64,000 nucleotides of DNA from Tilletia caries (taxonomy: Eukaryota; Basidiomycota; Exobasidiomycetes; Tilletiales; Tilletiaceae). The DNA lies in NCBI GenBank assembly GCA_032718865.1, contig JALUTQ010000045.1:1116001-1180000 (forward strand), written 5' to 3'. Shown one piece after another: positions 23,469-34,500 of the stretch (position 1 is the first letter of the stretch; the number at the start of each line of letters is the position of its first letter). The position numbers were made by a program, and so were the translations under genes. The notes beneath the pieces were generated by a model. The model had not been told where the DNA came from. It saw only the letters and a program-made list of their open reading frames with translations, and did not search any database.

Positions 23469-25637
23469 ATGGCCACGCCCGTACGTCCTGCTGGGCTACT
23501 GCTCGAGACATTGAACCCGCAGATCGAAAATCGGAGCAGCGGCCCTGGACAGACATCGCGCGTCAAGTTGTTCGTCAGCGTGGACCCCAAGCTATGGGAG
23601 TACCGGTATATGTTCGAGAAGCCAGCAGACAAAGGAGAAGGTGAGTTCCGTGACGCAGTAGTAGCAGGAGATAGTCGCAGCGACCTGACCCAGCATTTTT
23701 ATCTTGCGTAGCACTGGACAACCGAATCGATGAGCTTGCCCAGCTTGTGATCGATCACTACGAACTTGAGGAGGATCTGGGGGACCCAGCTCAGCAGACT
23801 CAGGAGGACATCTACGTGGTCGGTCGGATCTGTCCTGACGCTCCCGCCAATCCTGCTGTTGCGAGCTTTTCCAAGGTCGCCGACAACGCTGAAGATGCGG
23901 ACATGCTTGGCGGTGATCCGAACCTTGCGAAAAACAAGGGCCCACTGAGCCTGACGGACGCCATCTCTGTTGATGCCACAGCGACACCAACAGGCGGGAC
24001 ATCATCCGGATCCAAGGAGAGCGGCGGAGCCTATCCCCTCCTGCCCCGCTTGACGCCCCAGGGCATCTTCCTGGAGAGCTCCCGCGTTCTCGGCGGTGGC
24101 TCTCGTACCCGACTCGTCTTGAGCCCAACATGTACAGTGCGAGGTGCACCAGTCGGTGCTGCCAATCCAGTCGGTCTATTTCCTGGAATGATCGTCGGAT
24201 GTAAGGGTCGGAATGTCGGCGGAGACGCTTTCCGTGTAGAAGAACTGCTACTGGTGCGTACGTTCGCTGTGCCTTCCTCTTTTGGCGTCAAGAGTTCCAC
24301 CTAAATTGTTCTGCTTCCTTTGTTCAGGTTCCATCCCTGCCTCACTCCATCACTGCTATCCGGACGATGCTTTCGTTTCAGCACGAGGACGCGAAGCATC
24401 TACAAGGCGACGCTGCACGCATCATCGTCGCATCTGGACCCTTTGTGAATCTCCACAACAGCAAGGACCTAGACTTTGCGCCTTGGCATCGACTTCTCGA
24501 CTGGCTCGAGCAAGGAAGCCAGGCCGACGATCAGAGCCCAGAAGCACCCGGCCGACCCGATGTCCTGCTGCTGGTGAGTGTCCTCCGCAACGGGATTTCC
24601 GGTTCATCGCTTACCTCCCCCTTTTCTCTGCATGTGTAGCTCGGTCCGTTCATTCCCGCAAACCACCCAGCTCTGTCGTCGCCGACGCTATCTGCCTTGC
24701 CCACTGAACTGTTTGCAAGGCATATCTCTGGCCGGTTGCAGCGTCTCTCTCGGAACAGCCCGGGTACCTCCATCATTTTAGTGCCCAGCACTAACGATAT
24801 CTGCCACCGGCATACTGCGTGGCCTCAGCCTTCCTTTGATAAGGATGACGAGGATCTCGCCTTGCCAAAGGTATGTTGTTTGGTATACCTTGCTGATATG
24901 CTCGGCTCTCACTGACCATCCGAAAATGTTGTAATCCTCACTCTTGACAGCGTGTCAAGCGGCTTCCGAACCCGGCACTCTTCACTATCAACGAAGTGAC
25001 GATCGCGGTGAGCACGGCAGACGTGCTGAAGGATCTCAAGGCAGAAGAACTTGTGCAAAGAGTCAGCGACCCTGCGGCTGCACAAAGCAGGCCGAATGGA
25101 GAAAATGCTGCTGCGGCGCCGAAAGACCAGGTTGCACGATTGATCCGACACGTCCTGAGTCAACGCAGGTATGTTCTTTGACTTCTATCTTAAGGCTCAT
25201 CCACGCTATGTTCGACTTTGAGGCTGACTGCCCTCCTTCGTCCTTCCTGCAGCTTCTACCCTCTCTATCCCTCTTCTCCGGCGTCAGCTCTCACCCTGGA
25301 CGTGACCCACTCCAACTTGGCCACGTTCCCAAGTGTGACGCCCGACGTGCTAATCCTGCCATCCACCCTCAAGTCGTTCGCCCGCGTGATCGACTCGACC
25401 GTCGTTCTCAACCCGGGATTCGCAACTGCGACCTCCGCGACGAACTCAAGCCAATCCACCGCGGAGGGCAAAGAGGGCGGACAGCCCATGACCGTCGCCC
25501 GCATGATCGTCGCTCCACTTTCTCGCGAGGAACTCGAGGAGCTTGAGGGCACGCGCGGCGTCAATGAGGAGACAGGTCAAGACGGCGAACCTCATCGGAT
25601 CTACGAGCGTACCAGGGTCGACCTGATTCAAATCTGA
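23469..25637 (+). CDS. POL12: DNA polymerase alpha-primase subunit B
   Basis: Regulatory B subunit of the polymerase alpha-primase complex that starts Okazaki fragments. Six exons: 23469-23640, 23712-24253, 24328-24573, 24640-24870, 24951-25168 and 25253-25637; about 597 residues, a normal length. Exon 2 gives the OB-fold region (GIFLESSRVLGGGSR, LFPGMIVGCKGRNVGGDAFRVEE). Exons 3-5 give the inactive calcineurin-like phosphoesterase domain, with IIVASGPFVNLHNSKDLDF, RPDVLLLLGPFIPANHP and SIILVPSTND. The last exon has FYPLYP, DVLILPSTLKSFARVID and VVLNPG, all characteristic of POLA2. Every junction is in frame. The N-terminal helical domain is short compared with yeast, so an additional upstream exon cannot be excluded. 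Two ACGCGT boxes upstream suggest G1/S control. Confidence 0.93.
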
Positions 25638-25804
25638 ACGTGGCAGGTGTCCCTTCACGCTTTCCCTTCGCGCAGCAGCTGGCCTATTTGAACACTGGTG
25701 GCATGGTTCTTTCTCTATCGCAAACGAATCTTGGGATGGTTGATCTCATCCTTGGTCGTGTCGTCCTCATGTTTCACGTGTGATGTTCGCGTCCAGGCAA
25801 GGAG
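25638..25804. other. POL12 3' flank up to the palindrome
   Basis: Unique sequence between the POL12 stop and the first base of the left palindrome arm. It presumably holds the POL12 terminator; no signal recognised with certainty. Confidence 0.5.
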
Positions 25805-27923
25805 CGATCTCATCGTCGTTCATGCGTTCATGGCGGGAAAGAATCCAAAATCTCCGCGTCGCCATCGTGATCGTCATCGCCGTCGCCATGAGAGATGTCG
25901 TCGGCGCGCACAAGGACAGTTCAGGCAAACGAAGGAGGAGTTGACAGAGACATAGCTGAATTGCAAAGTAAGGTCTAAAGATACATGATGGGAAGAAAGA
26001 TGACTGCACAACCGAAAAGCATGTGCACCTTGGCGAGGTCGCGAGTTGTGTTCGTCGCTCAGGGTGGTGGAAGCGGTGGAGAGCGAGGGGACTCGACATG
26101 GTGCGATGAGGCGACGAGGTCGGGATGCGAGGATGTCGGAAGGCGAAGAGGTCGAGGACGAGGAGATCGAGACGCGAAGACGCCGGAGAGGAGAAGAGGG
26201 CGAGGGCGAGGGCGAGGGCGAGGGCGAGGGCGTCGGAGAGGGGAGAAGAGGTTGAAGCGTTGGAGGGCAAAATGAGTCGAAGGAGAAGTCGTAGCGAAAA
26301 GGCAGCAGAGAGAAAGAGAAGAAGTCATGGTGATCAGTATGAGAGTCCGAAGTGGAAGAAGGTGAGGGGGCCGAGAAAACTCACCCCTTGCGGGTCCGCG
26401 CTCTTCTCCTCGCCATCCTCAAAATAGGGGGCCAAGGCGCATCAGAGCAAGCTCCGAATTGCCCAGCGGCGGGTAGGTCATCAGAGAAGAGCGGAATAAG
26501 GAACCAAGAGCCCCCGAGCCATGGTTCCCTGCCTCCAACCCCGTCCGCCACATCCCCCTCCTCAAGTAATCGACCGCCGTCACCGACCAGGCCCGGCTTC
26601 CCTCGGCCAACTCCGTCCCACTAACCCAACTACGCTGCCAAGCAGAGCTCGTTCCCAGCCACACTCGCCTCTTGCCCTCCGCGGACCCCGGCCGCCACCC
26701 CCCACGGGGGCAGACCAGGGGTGGACAAGGATTGAGATGCTTGGCGTCGTAGTGGGCGTCGTGGGTTGGCGGTAGTTGGTCGAGCGTTCGCAAGACCTGA
26801 TGGTAGCAGCGGTCGAAAACCTAAAGAGGGGAGTGTGACGGGCGAAGAAGAAGGTAAGAAGAAAAAAATTTGATGAAAAGATGGGGAAAGAAGGGAAAGG
26901 GGGACAAATCAGCGTCTGGAGGCCCTCCTTTTTATGCCTTTTCCCGTCCGTTGAATGACCTGTTTCGACGGTGCTTCAGAAACAGAATCTTCGACTGTGT
27001 CGTGTTCTGAGGAGGAGAGGGGCGATCGGACGCTGAGACCAGCTGGGCGCTTTGCTGGCGCCTGGCGGGAGTCGGGACGAGGAAAGGTAAAAGACGAGTT
27101 CCCATCGCAGGTCGGGCGTGCGATCCAGTACGGTGCCTTGCCCTTAGCCCACGCGTTCCTGTGAGAGCCCCGTGTTACCGGCAGGGCGCCAAGGCAAGAG
27201 GACCAGAGGCAGGGTGCTGACAGGCCCTTCGGAACGAGCGAATGGCGAAATCGGTTCGCTGTCAATTGAGGATCCAGGAGCTGTTACTGGAAAAAGAAGG
27301 AGAGTCAACAAGAAGGAGGAAGCGATAAGCAGTCAGCACCCGTATGCTGTAACCATGAGCCATGAGGCAGAAGGGCAAGGCAGACAGCGAGGCAGGGAGA
27401 AAGGAAAGCAGGAGGGGATGATCAGCTGCCGATTGTCGTGCATGCCGTTTCCTTCCTGTCGCACCTGTCGCACCTGTCGCACACCGCCGCCCTTGCCGCG
27501 CCAAACGCCCCCCTGTGTAATAAATGAATGGCATCATACGGACAGAGCGGAAATGCCTGCAGTGGGACCGCCTTCAGCGAGGAATCTTCAAGGGCAGACC
27601 GGGAGGAGGACAGGCGTGTTTGTCCCCTGGCGCCCTGTGTGTTAGAGCCGATGCCAAAGATGCTGGAGGGAAGGAAGAAGGAAAAGGTTGTGCGGAGATT
27701 CGCACACAACGCAAAGTCCGCTTCACACCTCGCACAGTCGCACCCCTCGCTAGAGCTGGCAGACGGAAACAGAACGACTGCACATCAAACGGCCAGGTGC
27801 GGGATCAGCTATTTTTCTTCTCGCTGCCCATCCCATTGTCGCCGTGCTCGAGTGTCTTTGTGAGGGTGCGAACGAATAGGCTCTTCTGCAAATCTCACTT
27901 TTTCTGGCAGGCGCGTCCGACCC
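25805..27923 (+). repeat. Left arm of a 2.1-kb inverted duplication
   Basis: Near-identical in reverse complement to 28008-30953 once the 790-bp insertion in the right arm is set aside. Differences I could see: 6 versus 12 copies of GAGGGC (26196-26231 here), a short tandem GCATGAAC next to the outer end, six C versus five at 27508-27513, and five T versus four at 26939-26943. No gene with a recognisable domain lies in the arm. The empty site of the MITE found in the other arm is GCCATGGT at 26518-26525. Confidence 0.95.
26196..26231 (+). repeat. GAGGGC hexamer tandem repeat, 6 units
   Basis: Six perfect units; the mirror tract in the right arm has twelve. Because the unit is six bases long, all frames read as dipeptide runs (GE, RA or RG on one strand; AL, PS or RP on the other), which explains the long spurious frames here. 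Confidence 0.97.
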
Positions 27924-28007
27924 GCGCCTGGCCGAAGTCCCCTTCACACGAGTGTCAACTCCCTCATTCCGCATGATGATGGCTGCGAACGGAGGTGCAA
28001 GCGGCTC
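27924..28007. other. 84-bp unique spacer of the palindrome, with divergent ATG-initiated frames
   Basis: The only sequence not shared by the arms. A frame starting MMMAANGGASGSG runs rightward into the right arm, and one starting MRNEGVDTRVKGTSARRG runs leftward into the left arm. Both enter the same arm reading frame (GSDAPARK) just before a shared GTGAG donor-like site. In the right arm an acceptor at about 28157 would open a long continuation that includes EGCDCARCEADFALC. This could be a head-to-head gene pair differing only in its first codons, but no product is recognised. Confidence 0.3.
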
Positions 28008-30953
28008 GGGGTCAGACGCGCCTGCCAGAAAAAGTGAGATTTGCAGAAGAGCCTATTCGTTCGCACCCTCACAAAGACACTCGAGCACGGCGACAATGGG
28101 ATGGGCAGCGAGAAGAAAAATAGCTGATCCCGCACCTGGCCGTTTGATGTGCAGTCGTTCTGTTTCCGTCTGCCAGCTCTAGCGAGGGGTGCGACTGTGC
28201 GAGGTGTGAAGCGGACTTTGCGTTGTGTGCGAATCTCCGCACAACCTTTTCCTTCTTCCTTCCCTCCAGCATCTTTGGCATCGGCTCTAACACACAGGGC
28301 GCCAGGGGACAAACACGCCTGTCCTCCTCCCGGTCTGCCCTTGAAGATTCCTCGCTGAAGGCGGTCCCACTGCAGGCATTTCCGCTCTGTCCGTATGATG
28401 CCATTCATTTATTACACAGGGGGCGTTTGGCGCGGCAAGGGCGGCGGTGTGCGACAGGTGCGACAGGTGCGACAGGAAGGAAACGGCATGCACGACAATC
28501 GGCAGCTGATCATCCCCTCCTGCTTTCCTTTCTCCCTGCCTCGCTGTCTGCCTTGCCCTTCTGCCTCATGGCTCATGGTTACAGCATACGGGTGCTGACT
28601 GCTTATCGCTTCCTCCTTCTTGTTGACTCTCCTTCTTTTTCCAGTAACAGCTCCTGGATCCTCAATTGACAGCGAACCGATTTCGCCATTCGCTCGTTCC
28701 GAAGGGCCTGTCAGCACCCTGCCTCTGGTCCTCTTGCCTTGGCGCCCTGCCGGTAACACGGGGCTCTCACAGGAACGCGTGGGCTAAGGGCAAGGCACCG
28801 TACTGGATCGCACGCCCGACCTGCGATGGGAACTCGTCTTTTACCTTTCCTCGTCCCGACTCCCGCCAGGCGCCAGCAAAGCGCCCAGCTGGTCTCAGCG
28901 TCCGATCGCCCCTCTCCTCCTCAGAACACGACACAGTCGAAGATTCTGTTTCTGAAGCACCGTCGAAACAGGTCATTCAACGGACGGGAAAAGGCATAAA
29001 AGGAGGGCCTCCAGACGCTGATTTGTCCCCCTTTCCCTTCTTTCCCCATCTTTTCATCAAATTTTTTTCTTCTTACCTTCTTCTTCGCCCGTCACACTCC
29101 CCTCTTTAGGTTTTCGACCGCTGCTACCATCAGGTCTTGCGAACGCTCGACCAACTACCGCCAACCCACGACGCCCACTACGACGCCAAGCATCTCAATC
29201 CTTGTCCACCCCTGGTCTGCCCCCGTGGGGGGTGGCGGCCGGGGTCCGCGGAGGGCAAGAGGCGAGTGTGGCTGGGAACGAGCTCTGCTTGGCAGCGTAG
29301 TTGGGTTAGTGGGACGGAGTTGGCCGAGGGAAGCCGGGCCTGGTCGGTGACGGCGGTCGATTACTTGAGGAGGGGGATGTGGCGGACGGGGTTGGAGGCA
29401 GGGAACCATGGCTAAGGTTGTCCCCGGAGTTGACGCGGAGCTGGGGTTTTGCGGACTCCGTACTCCTCCGACGGAGGGCTCCGCCGGAGGCGGAGCGCGG
29501 AGCTCACTTTTGAGAGATTTTTGACCTTAAAAAAGCACGGAGTCCGCCTGGAGGACTCCGCCGGAATTTACGCGGAGCGCGGAGCCCAATCCTGGGCCCA
29601 CTAGTCAAAAGTACGGAGCGCGGAGTCGTCAAAATTGTGCGAAAATTCCGGCGGAATTTCCGCGGAATTCCGTCGGAGCTGTGAGGTCACGTGATCGTCG
29701 AAAATAGGGGTCACGTGACCTTATTTTTGGGTGCGCTCCGCCGGAATTCCGTCCAAGTTCCGCGGAAATGTGCGGAATTCCGAGAAAATAGGCATCGCCG
29801 AGACACGCGCAGGAGATAAAACAGGCATCATCATCCGTTGAGAGCTTCAGAATAGCACTGGAGTCAATACCGCAACAATGTCGGATGGTGAATGTATAGC
29901 TCTGATTGTGTTAGAGTCATTCTGAGAGCAAATTATACCACCACTGCGCTCCGACGGAGTTCCGCGGAATTCCGAGCTCCGCATACACGGAGCACGGAGG
30001 AGCATTATGAAAACGCACAGAAAAACGCGGAGCGCGGAGCTGGGATTTCAACTTTTTGTATAATTCCGTCGGAACGCGGAGCTGAGTTTTTTCAGCTCTG
30101 TCTTAGTCTGCGGAGGCGGAGCTCGCCTCAAAAAGTCAAAATTCCGGCGGAATTTGGAAGTGCGGAGGCGGAGCCCTCCGCGTTACTCCGGGGACAACCT
30201 TAACCATGGCTCGGGGGGCTCTTGGTTCCTTATTCCGCTCTTCTCTGATGACCTACCCGCCGCTGGGCAATTCGGAGCTTGCTCTGATGCGCCTTGGCCC
30301 CCTATTTTGAGGATGGCGAGGAGAAGAGCGCGGACCCGCAAGGGGTGAGTTTTCTCGGCCCCCTCACCTTCTTCCACTTCGGACTCTCATACTGATCACC
30401 ATGACTTCTTCTCTTTCTCTCTGCTGCCTTTTCGCTACGACTTCTCCTTCGACTCATTTTGCCCTCCAACGCTTCAACCTCTTCTCCCCTCTCCGACGCC
30501 CTCGCCCTCGCCCTCGCCCTCGCCCTCGCCCTCGCCCTCGCCCTCGCCCTCGCCCTCGCCCTCGCCCTCTTCTCCTCTCCGGCGTCTTCGCGTCTCGATC
30601 TCCTCGTCCTCGACCTCTTCGCCTTCCGACATCCTCGCATCCCGACCTCGTCGCCTCATCGCACCATGTCGAGTCCCCTCGCTCTCCACCGCTTCCACCA
30701 CCCTGAGCGACGAACACAACTCGCGACCTCGCCAAGGTGCACATGCTTTTTCGGTTGTGCAGTCATCTTTCTTCCCATCATGTATCTTTAGACCTTACTT
30801 TGCAATTCAGCTATGTCTCTGTCAACTCCTCCTTCGTTTGCCTGAACTGTCCTTGTGCGCGCCGACGACATCTCTCATGGCGACGGCGATGACGATCACG
30901 ATGGCGACGCGGAGATTTTGGATTCTTTCCCGCCATGAACGACGATGAGATCG
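28008..30953 (-). repeat. Right arm of the inverted duplication (carries a MITE)
   Basis: Mirror of 25805-27923, interrupted at 29413-30202 by a MITE. The GCCCTC tract at 30498-30569 has 12 units against 6 on the left. A frame at 28666-29109 (KGKAPYWIARPTCDGNSSF, then SEHDTVEDSVSEAPSKQ) looks protein-like and is present in both arms, but with a different end because of the 4/5-base A run (28998-29001). The outer end falls next to the remains of the coiled-coil gene that starts at 31034. Confidence 0.95.
29413..30202. mobile_element. hAT-like MITE, 790 bp, in the right palindrome arm
   Basis: The ends are perfect inverted repeats beginning TAAGGTTGTCCCCGGAGT. The 8-bp target duplication ACCATGGC sits at 29405-29412 and 30203-30210, while the matching place in the left arm is uninterrupted with a single copy, so the borders are exact. 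There is no transposase. The interior is packed with CGGAG / CTCCG motifs, which may be subterminal transposase-binding repeats as in hAT elements, and holds two TCACGTGA palindromes near 29694-29720. It closely resembles in size and plan the element at 32716-33507. Confidence 0.93.
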
Positions 30954-31400
30954 AGGATGAGATGGCGTATGACCATCATTTCCAAGTCCTTGCCCCGCGA
31001 GCGCGTTTGCTACGCAACTAACTGTGCGATTCCATGTCAGAAGGTCGCAATCGCGCTTCTCTGCCTAACAAGCCGGCGGCGAGCGCAGGGTCAGCGCTGG
31101 CTGTTCCAGCGTCACAGGTTGGCCAGCCGCGCTCGGCGAGGACCTCGACTTTGGCCAAGAGGACGTCTTCTGCGGCGGATCTGCCCATCGACGGAGCTGG
31201 TGAGTTTTCAGCAAGGTCTCTATTGGATGATGGTGATCTGAAGGCATCACTGACGAGGTGGGCATCTATTCTTTTGCTACAGGTGCTCCGAAACGACTGG
31301 TTGCGACGGCACCAGTGGCATCGCAGGCCAGCTCGCGCACATCCATAGCGTCCGCTGCGGGTTCGGAAACCAATACCAGCGAACCAGCGATCGACACTTC

Positions 31401-31459
31401 TATGGAACGCCGTTTGTAGCACCTCTTGAAAATGAGAAATCAAAAATCAAAAGCGGGAC
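31401..31459 (+). repeat. Left terminal inverted repeat of the 6.7-kb transposon
   Basis: 59 bp; the first 39 match the right end perfectly and two mismatches follow. The start (TATG..CGCCGTTT....CACC) is shared with the smaller element at 38154. Confidence 0.95.
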
Positions 31460-31553
31460 GCACTGCACCTCCATCACCCTCTTGACCACCAGCTACTTCA
31501 TCTCCTTGCGCACTGATTATTGATTCTTCGGCATCCACGCAGCACGCTTCATC

Positions 31554-34500
31554 ATGAGCGAAAACGAAGCTCCTGACGCAGAAGATGTTGCTACGTTCTG
31601 TGGCCAATTCGATGCTTTCGTGGACCCAGTCGAGTCCTTCATCACCAATCCAGCGCGCGATTTCCAGCTTCTTCCCATTCATCTCGAAGCTATACAAGAA
31701 GGCTTCGATCTCATTGCACCGATGGCGTATCTTCTACCTACCCGTATCTACGACGCAGCAGCAGCATCCTTGCGCATGCTGAGAGCTCAACTCGAAGAGC
31801 TTCACAATCGAGAAGACGTGGTGCCGCTGGTCCAAAAATGGGAGCAGAACGACAAAGGAATCTGGTCGCTGGATATCGACCAAGACATCCTTATTGAGCT
31901 CACCGAGCTGCGCATACCCGACAGTGCTTGCCAGGATATTATGACCGGAAGGAGTCATACATGTCATATGACCTAAATAAGAGTCATAAAGTCATAAGTC
32001 CAAAGATCTGCTTATATAATCGCCGCACCGGGAAGATCGACCCATAATCACCGCTCAACCTCCAAAGCACCGTCGATCACTGTGCCAAATGAAGTAGTTT
32101 CCAGTTGGTGGAAACTAATTGGAAATCCGCAGTTTCCAAGGGGTTTCCATGGCGCTGGAAACTAGACCAGTTTTCGGGCAGTTTTCTTTGGATCCGAATA
32201 CTGTGCAGTTTTTCGAAGGGTTTTTCGGTACTTGGAAACTTGAAGCGGGTCTGGGAGGTCGATGCCGGGCGAAGACCTCTTGGTTTTCCCAATTGGCATG
32301 ACCCCGCTCAACAGTCTCAGGGTTTCTAGGTAACCGGCTTCAACCTCAGAAAATTCATAGCTGCTTCCTGACCAAAACGATGCTCATGTCTGACGACAGA
32401 AACCGTGGAATTACTGTATTGCTACCCGTGTGTACTTGTGTTGAGACATGCACTTGTCAGTGGTGAGTGTGGATGTGTCGAGTGGCACGGGTAGGCCGTG
32501 CCTGGGCAGCGACACCCTGAGACCAGGCAGTGGTAGCGCTTGACCCCACCGCGGTAGCGTGGTCTACAGGAGGCTTACATAAGGTGGCCCGTGCTACACC
32601 AAAGGGTTTTCGACATAGGAAAACTGTAGGAAAACTGCTGCGCATTTTTTAGTTTTCGGCGGCGAAAACTATCGAGTTTTCACGGGGTTTCCACCAACTG
32701 GAAACTACCTCGGATTAAGGATGGGCGCGGAGTAAGCCCCGGAGTGGGTTTCCCGGAGTTCCCCGACTATTCGGGGCCTCACTCCGGGGGAGTACGGAGT
32801 GCGGAGTGCATTTTCGAGGATTTACTCCTGCTGATTGAATTCTGCAGGAGTACGGAGCGCAAGCCTGTCATGTCCCCGGAGTACGGAGTACGGTAAGGCT
32901 TGGAGCTAACTTTTCGCCGGAGTACGGAGTGACTAGCTCGAATGCCAGACGGAGTGCGGAGTTTCCCCCGAAACTCCGGGGCGCTCCGGGGCCTTGCATT
33001 TTTCAAAATCAGGTCGCAATTTTGGAAAATTTGGCCAGAAACGGGCAGATTTTGCTCTGTTTTTCAAAAACATTGGCAAGATTCATTTTCAGATATCTCA
33101 TTTGGGGTTCATATTGTGTGTTTGTGAGCTCTACGACCGCCAACGATGATTCTGCCGAACAAAAACATGGTTGGAAGAGGGGCAATCAATGGAAGGGTCC
33201 ACATTTCTCAAGTTTTGTAGGACCTCTGCGAACTTTCCCCGGAGTACGGAGTTTCGGGGGAGTAGTCGCGCTCCGTCACCCCCGGAGTACGGAGTGGACT
33301 TTGAAATTTTTACTAAATTCAGCCGGAATACGGAGCTGGCGCAATGAGATGGGAAGATTTTGTGCGGAGTGCGGAGTGGAATTGGGGCGACTGCCTAAAA
33401 ATGAGCGGAGTACGGAGTGCGAAAAAGAATCTCAAAATCAGCCGGAGTCAGCCGGAGTAGGGGCCGCGGAGTACGGAGCACTCCGGGGCCCTCCGCGCCC
33501 ATCCTTACCTCGGATGGCACAGTGGATGACGCCGCAAGGCCTTATTGACGAAAGTTTCTCGTGTGAATGGGCGTTTGATAGCTCTGAAGGACTTGCACAG
33601 CCGCCAAAGGAGGATTTTGAGCCAAAAATAGCGTTCTTCAGGTCATTTGGTGAATATGACCAGATATGACCTATAATAAGAGTCATATGACCTATAATAG
33701 GAGTCATGTCATATGACCAGGGTCCGGAGCGAAACTCAAATAGGAGTCATGTCATATGACCAGGCCTCAAAACCACACCATCTTGCGTCGGCGTGTGGCA
33801 TTGGGCCTTTCAAAACAGCATCAAAACGTCGATATGAATGAGCTCTGTCAGGTGAGTGGAACTTCGTCTCATTTGGCTTGGATGTTGGAATGAGGCCTTG
33901 TTCTGTTTTCTAATTTCTGTCTCTTTTATTGGAATCCAAAGGCGATTGAAGCGGTGCGCAATTTGAGCACCGGCGAGGCTGGCGAGCGGTGCCTTGCTGG
34001 AGCGCTCATCGCCGTCGGTCTATCGGTCAGCCGCGCCCAATTGCGCGAAGCAGTGCGGCTTCTCAATCCATTTCCTTTGCCCGCGCGCTGGCGTACTGCA
34101 CTTCAGAGACGTACATACTACGTACCATTCGTGAACTCGCTTTGGCATCTCGACGGCCATCACAAGCTCATTCGCTGGCGCTTCGTGATACATGGATGTA
34201 TCGACGGAAAAACTCGAACGGTCACATTCATGCGGGCCCATTCCGACAACACGGAAGCCAGCGTTACGGCAGCTTTCCGTACCGCCACGGACAGATGGGG
34301 CTGGCCGAGCCGGGTTCGTGGGGACTTTGGCGGCGAAAATTTGGGTGTGAAGGCTCTCATGGAGCAGCATCGAGGTCAGTCGCGCTGATACCTTCATGCT
34401 GGTGTTACCGTGCTTGAAGATGACTCATTTCACGCTTTGATATTCGATTTATGACTGTCGACTACTCAGGAGTAGGGAGGGGCTCATTCATTCAAGGCAG

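Larger units (their letters stand above)
31947..33761. mobile_element. 1.8-kb composite insert inside the transposase gene
   Basis: TATGACC occurs just before 31947 and again at 33755-33761, and the codons on either side stay in the same phase. Both flanks of the insert carry tandem blocks with TATGACC and GGAGTCAT (31950-32000 and 33640-33761), so the duplication may belong to a repeat array and not be a simple target duplication. The middle is made of two MITEs. I saw no transposase. An intron is the main alternative, but I found no donor/acceptor pair that keeps the frame. Confidence 0.5.

Noticed and set aside
26059..26427. Proteins made of AL, RP, PS, GE or RG dipeptide runs, and their mirror copies at 30300-30790
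   Set aside because: They are translations of the GAGGGC hexamer repeat in all frames and cannot be supported as genes.
27422..27520. Zn2Cys6-like motif (AVCDRCDRCDRKETAC) in the left palindrome arm
   Set aside because: The Cys spacing comes from a GACAGGTGC tandem repeat, the remaining Cys residues of the family are absent, and the frame is broken in the other arm by a one-base difference.
25805..30953. The palindrome as a simple assembly fold
   Set aside because: The arms differ in defined ways: a MITE with target duplication in one arm, 12 versus 6 hexamers, and two homopolymer differences. An artefactual mirror would be identical. Long reads would still be the final test.
31947..33761. 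An ordinary spliceosomal intron in the transposase gene
   Set aside because: Donor/acceptor pairs near the edges do not keep the frame, the size is about 20 times that of other introns here, and it contains two MITEs with their own target duplications. It is kept as an alternative only.
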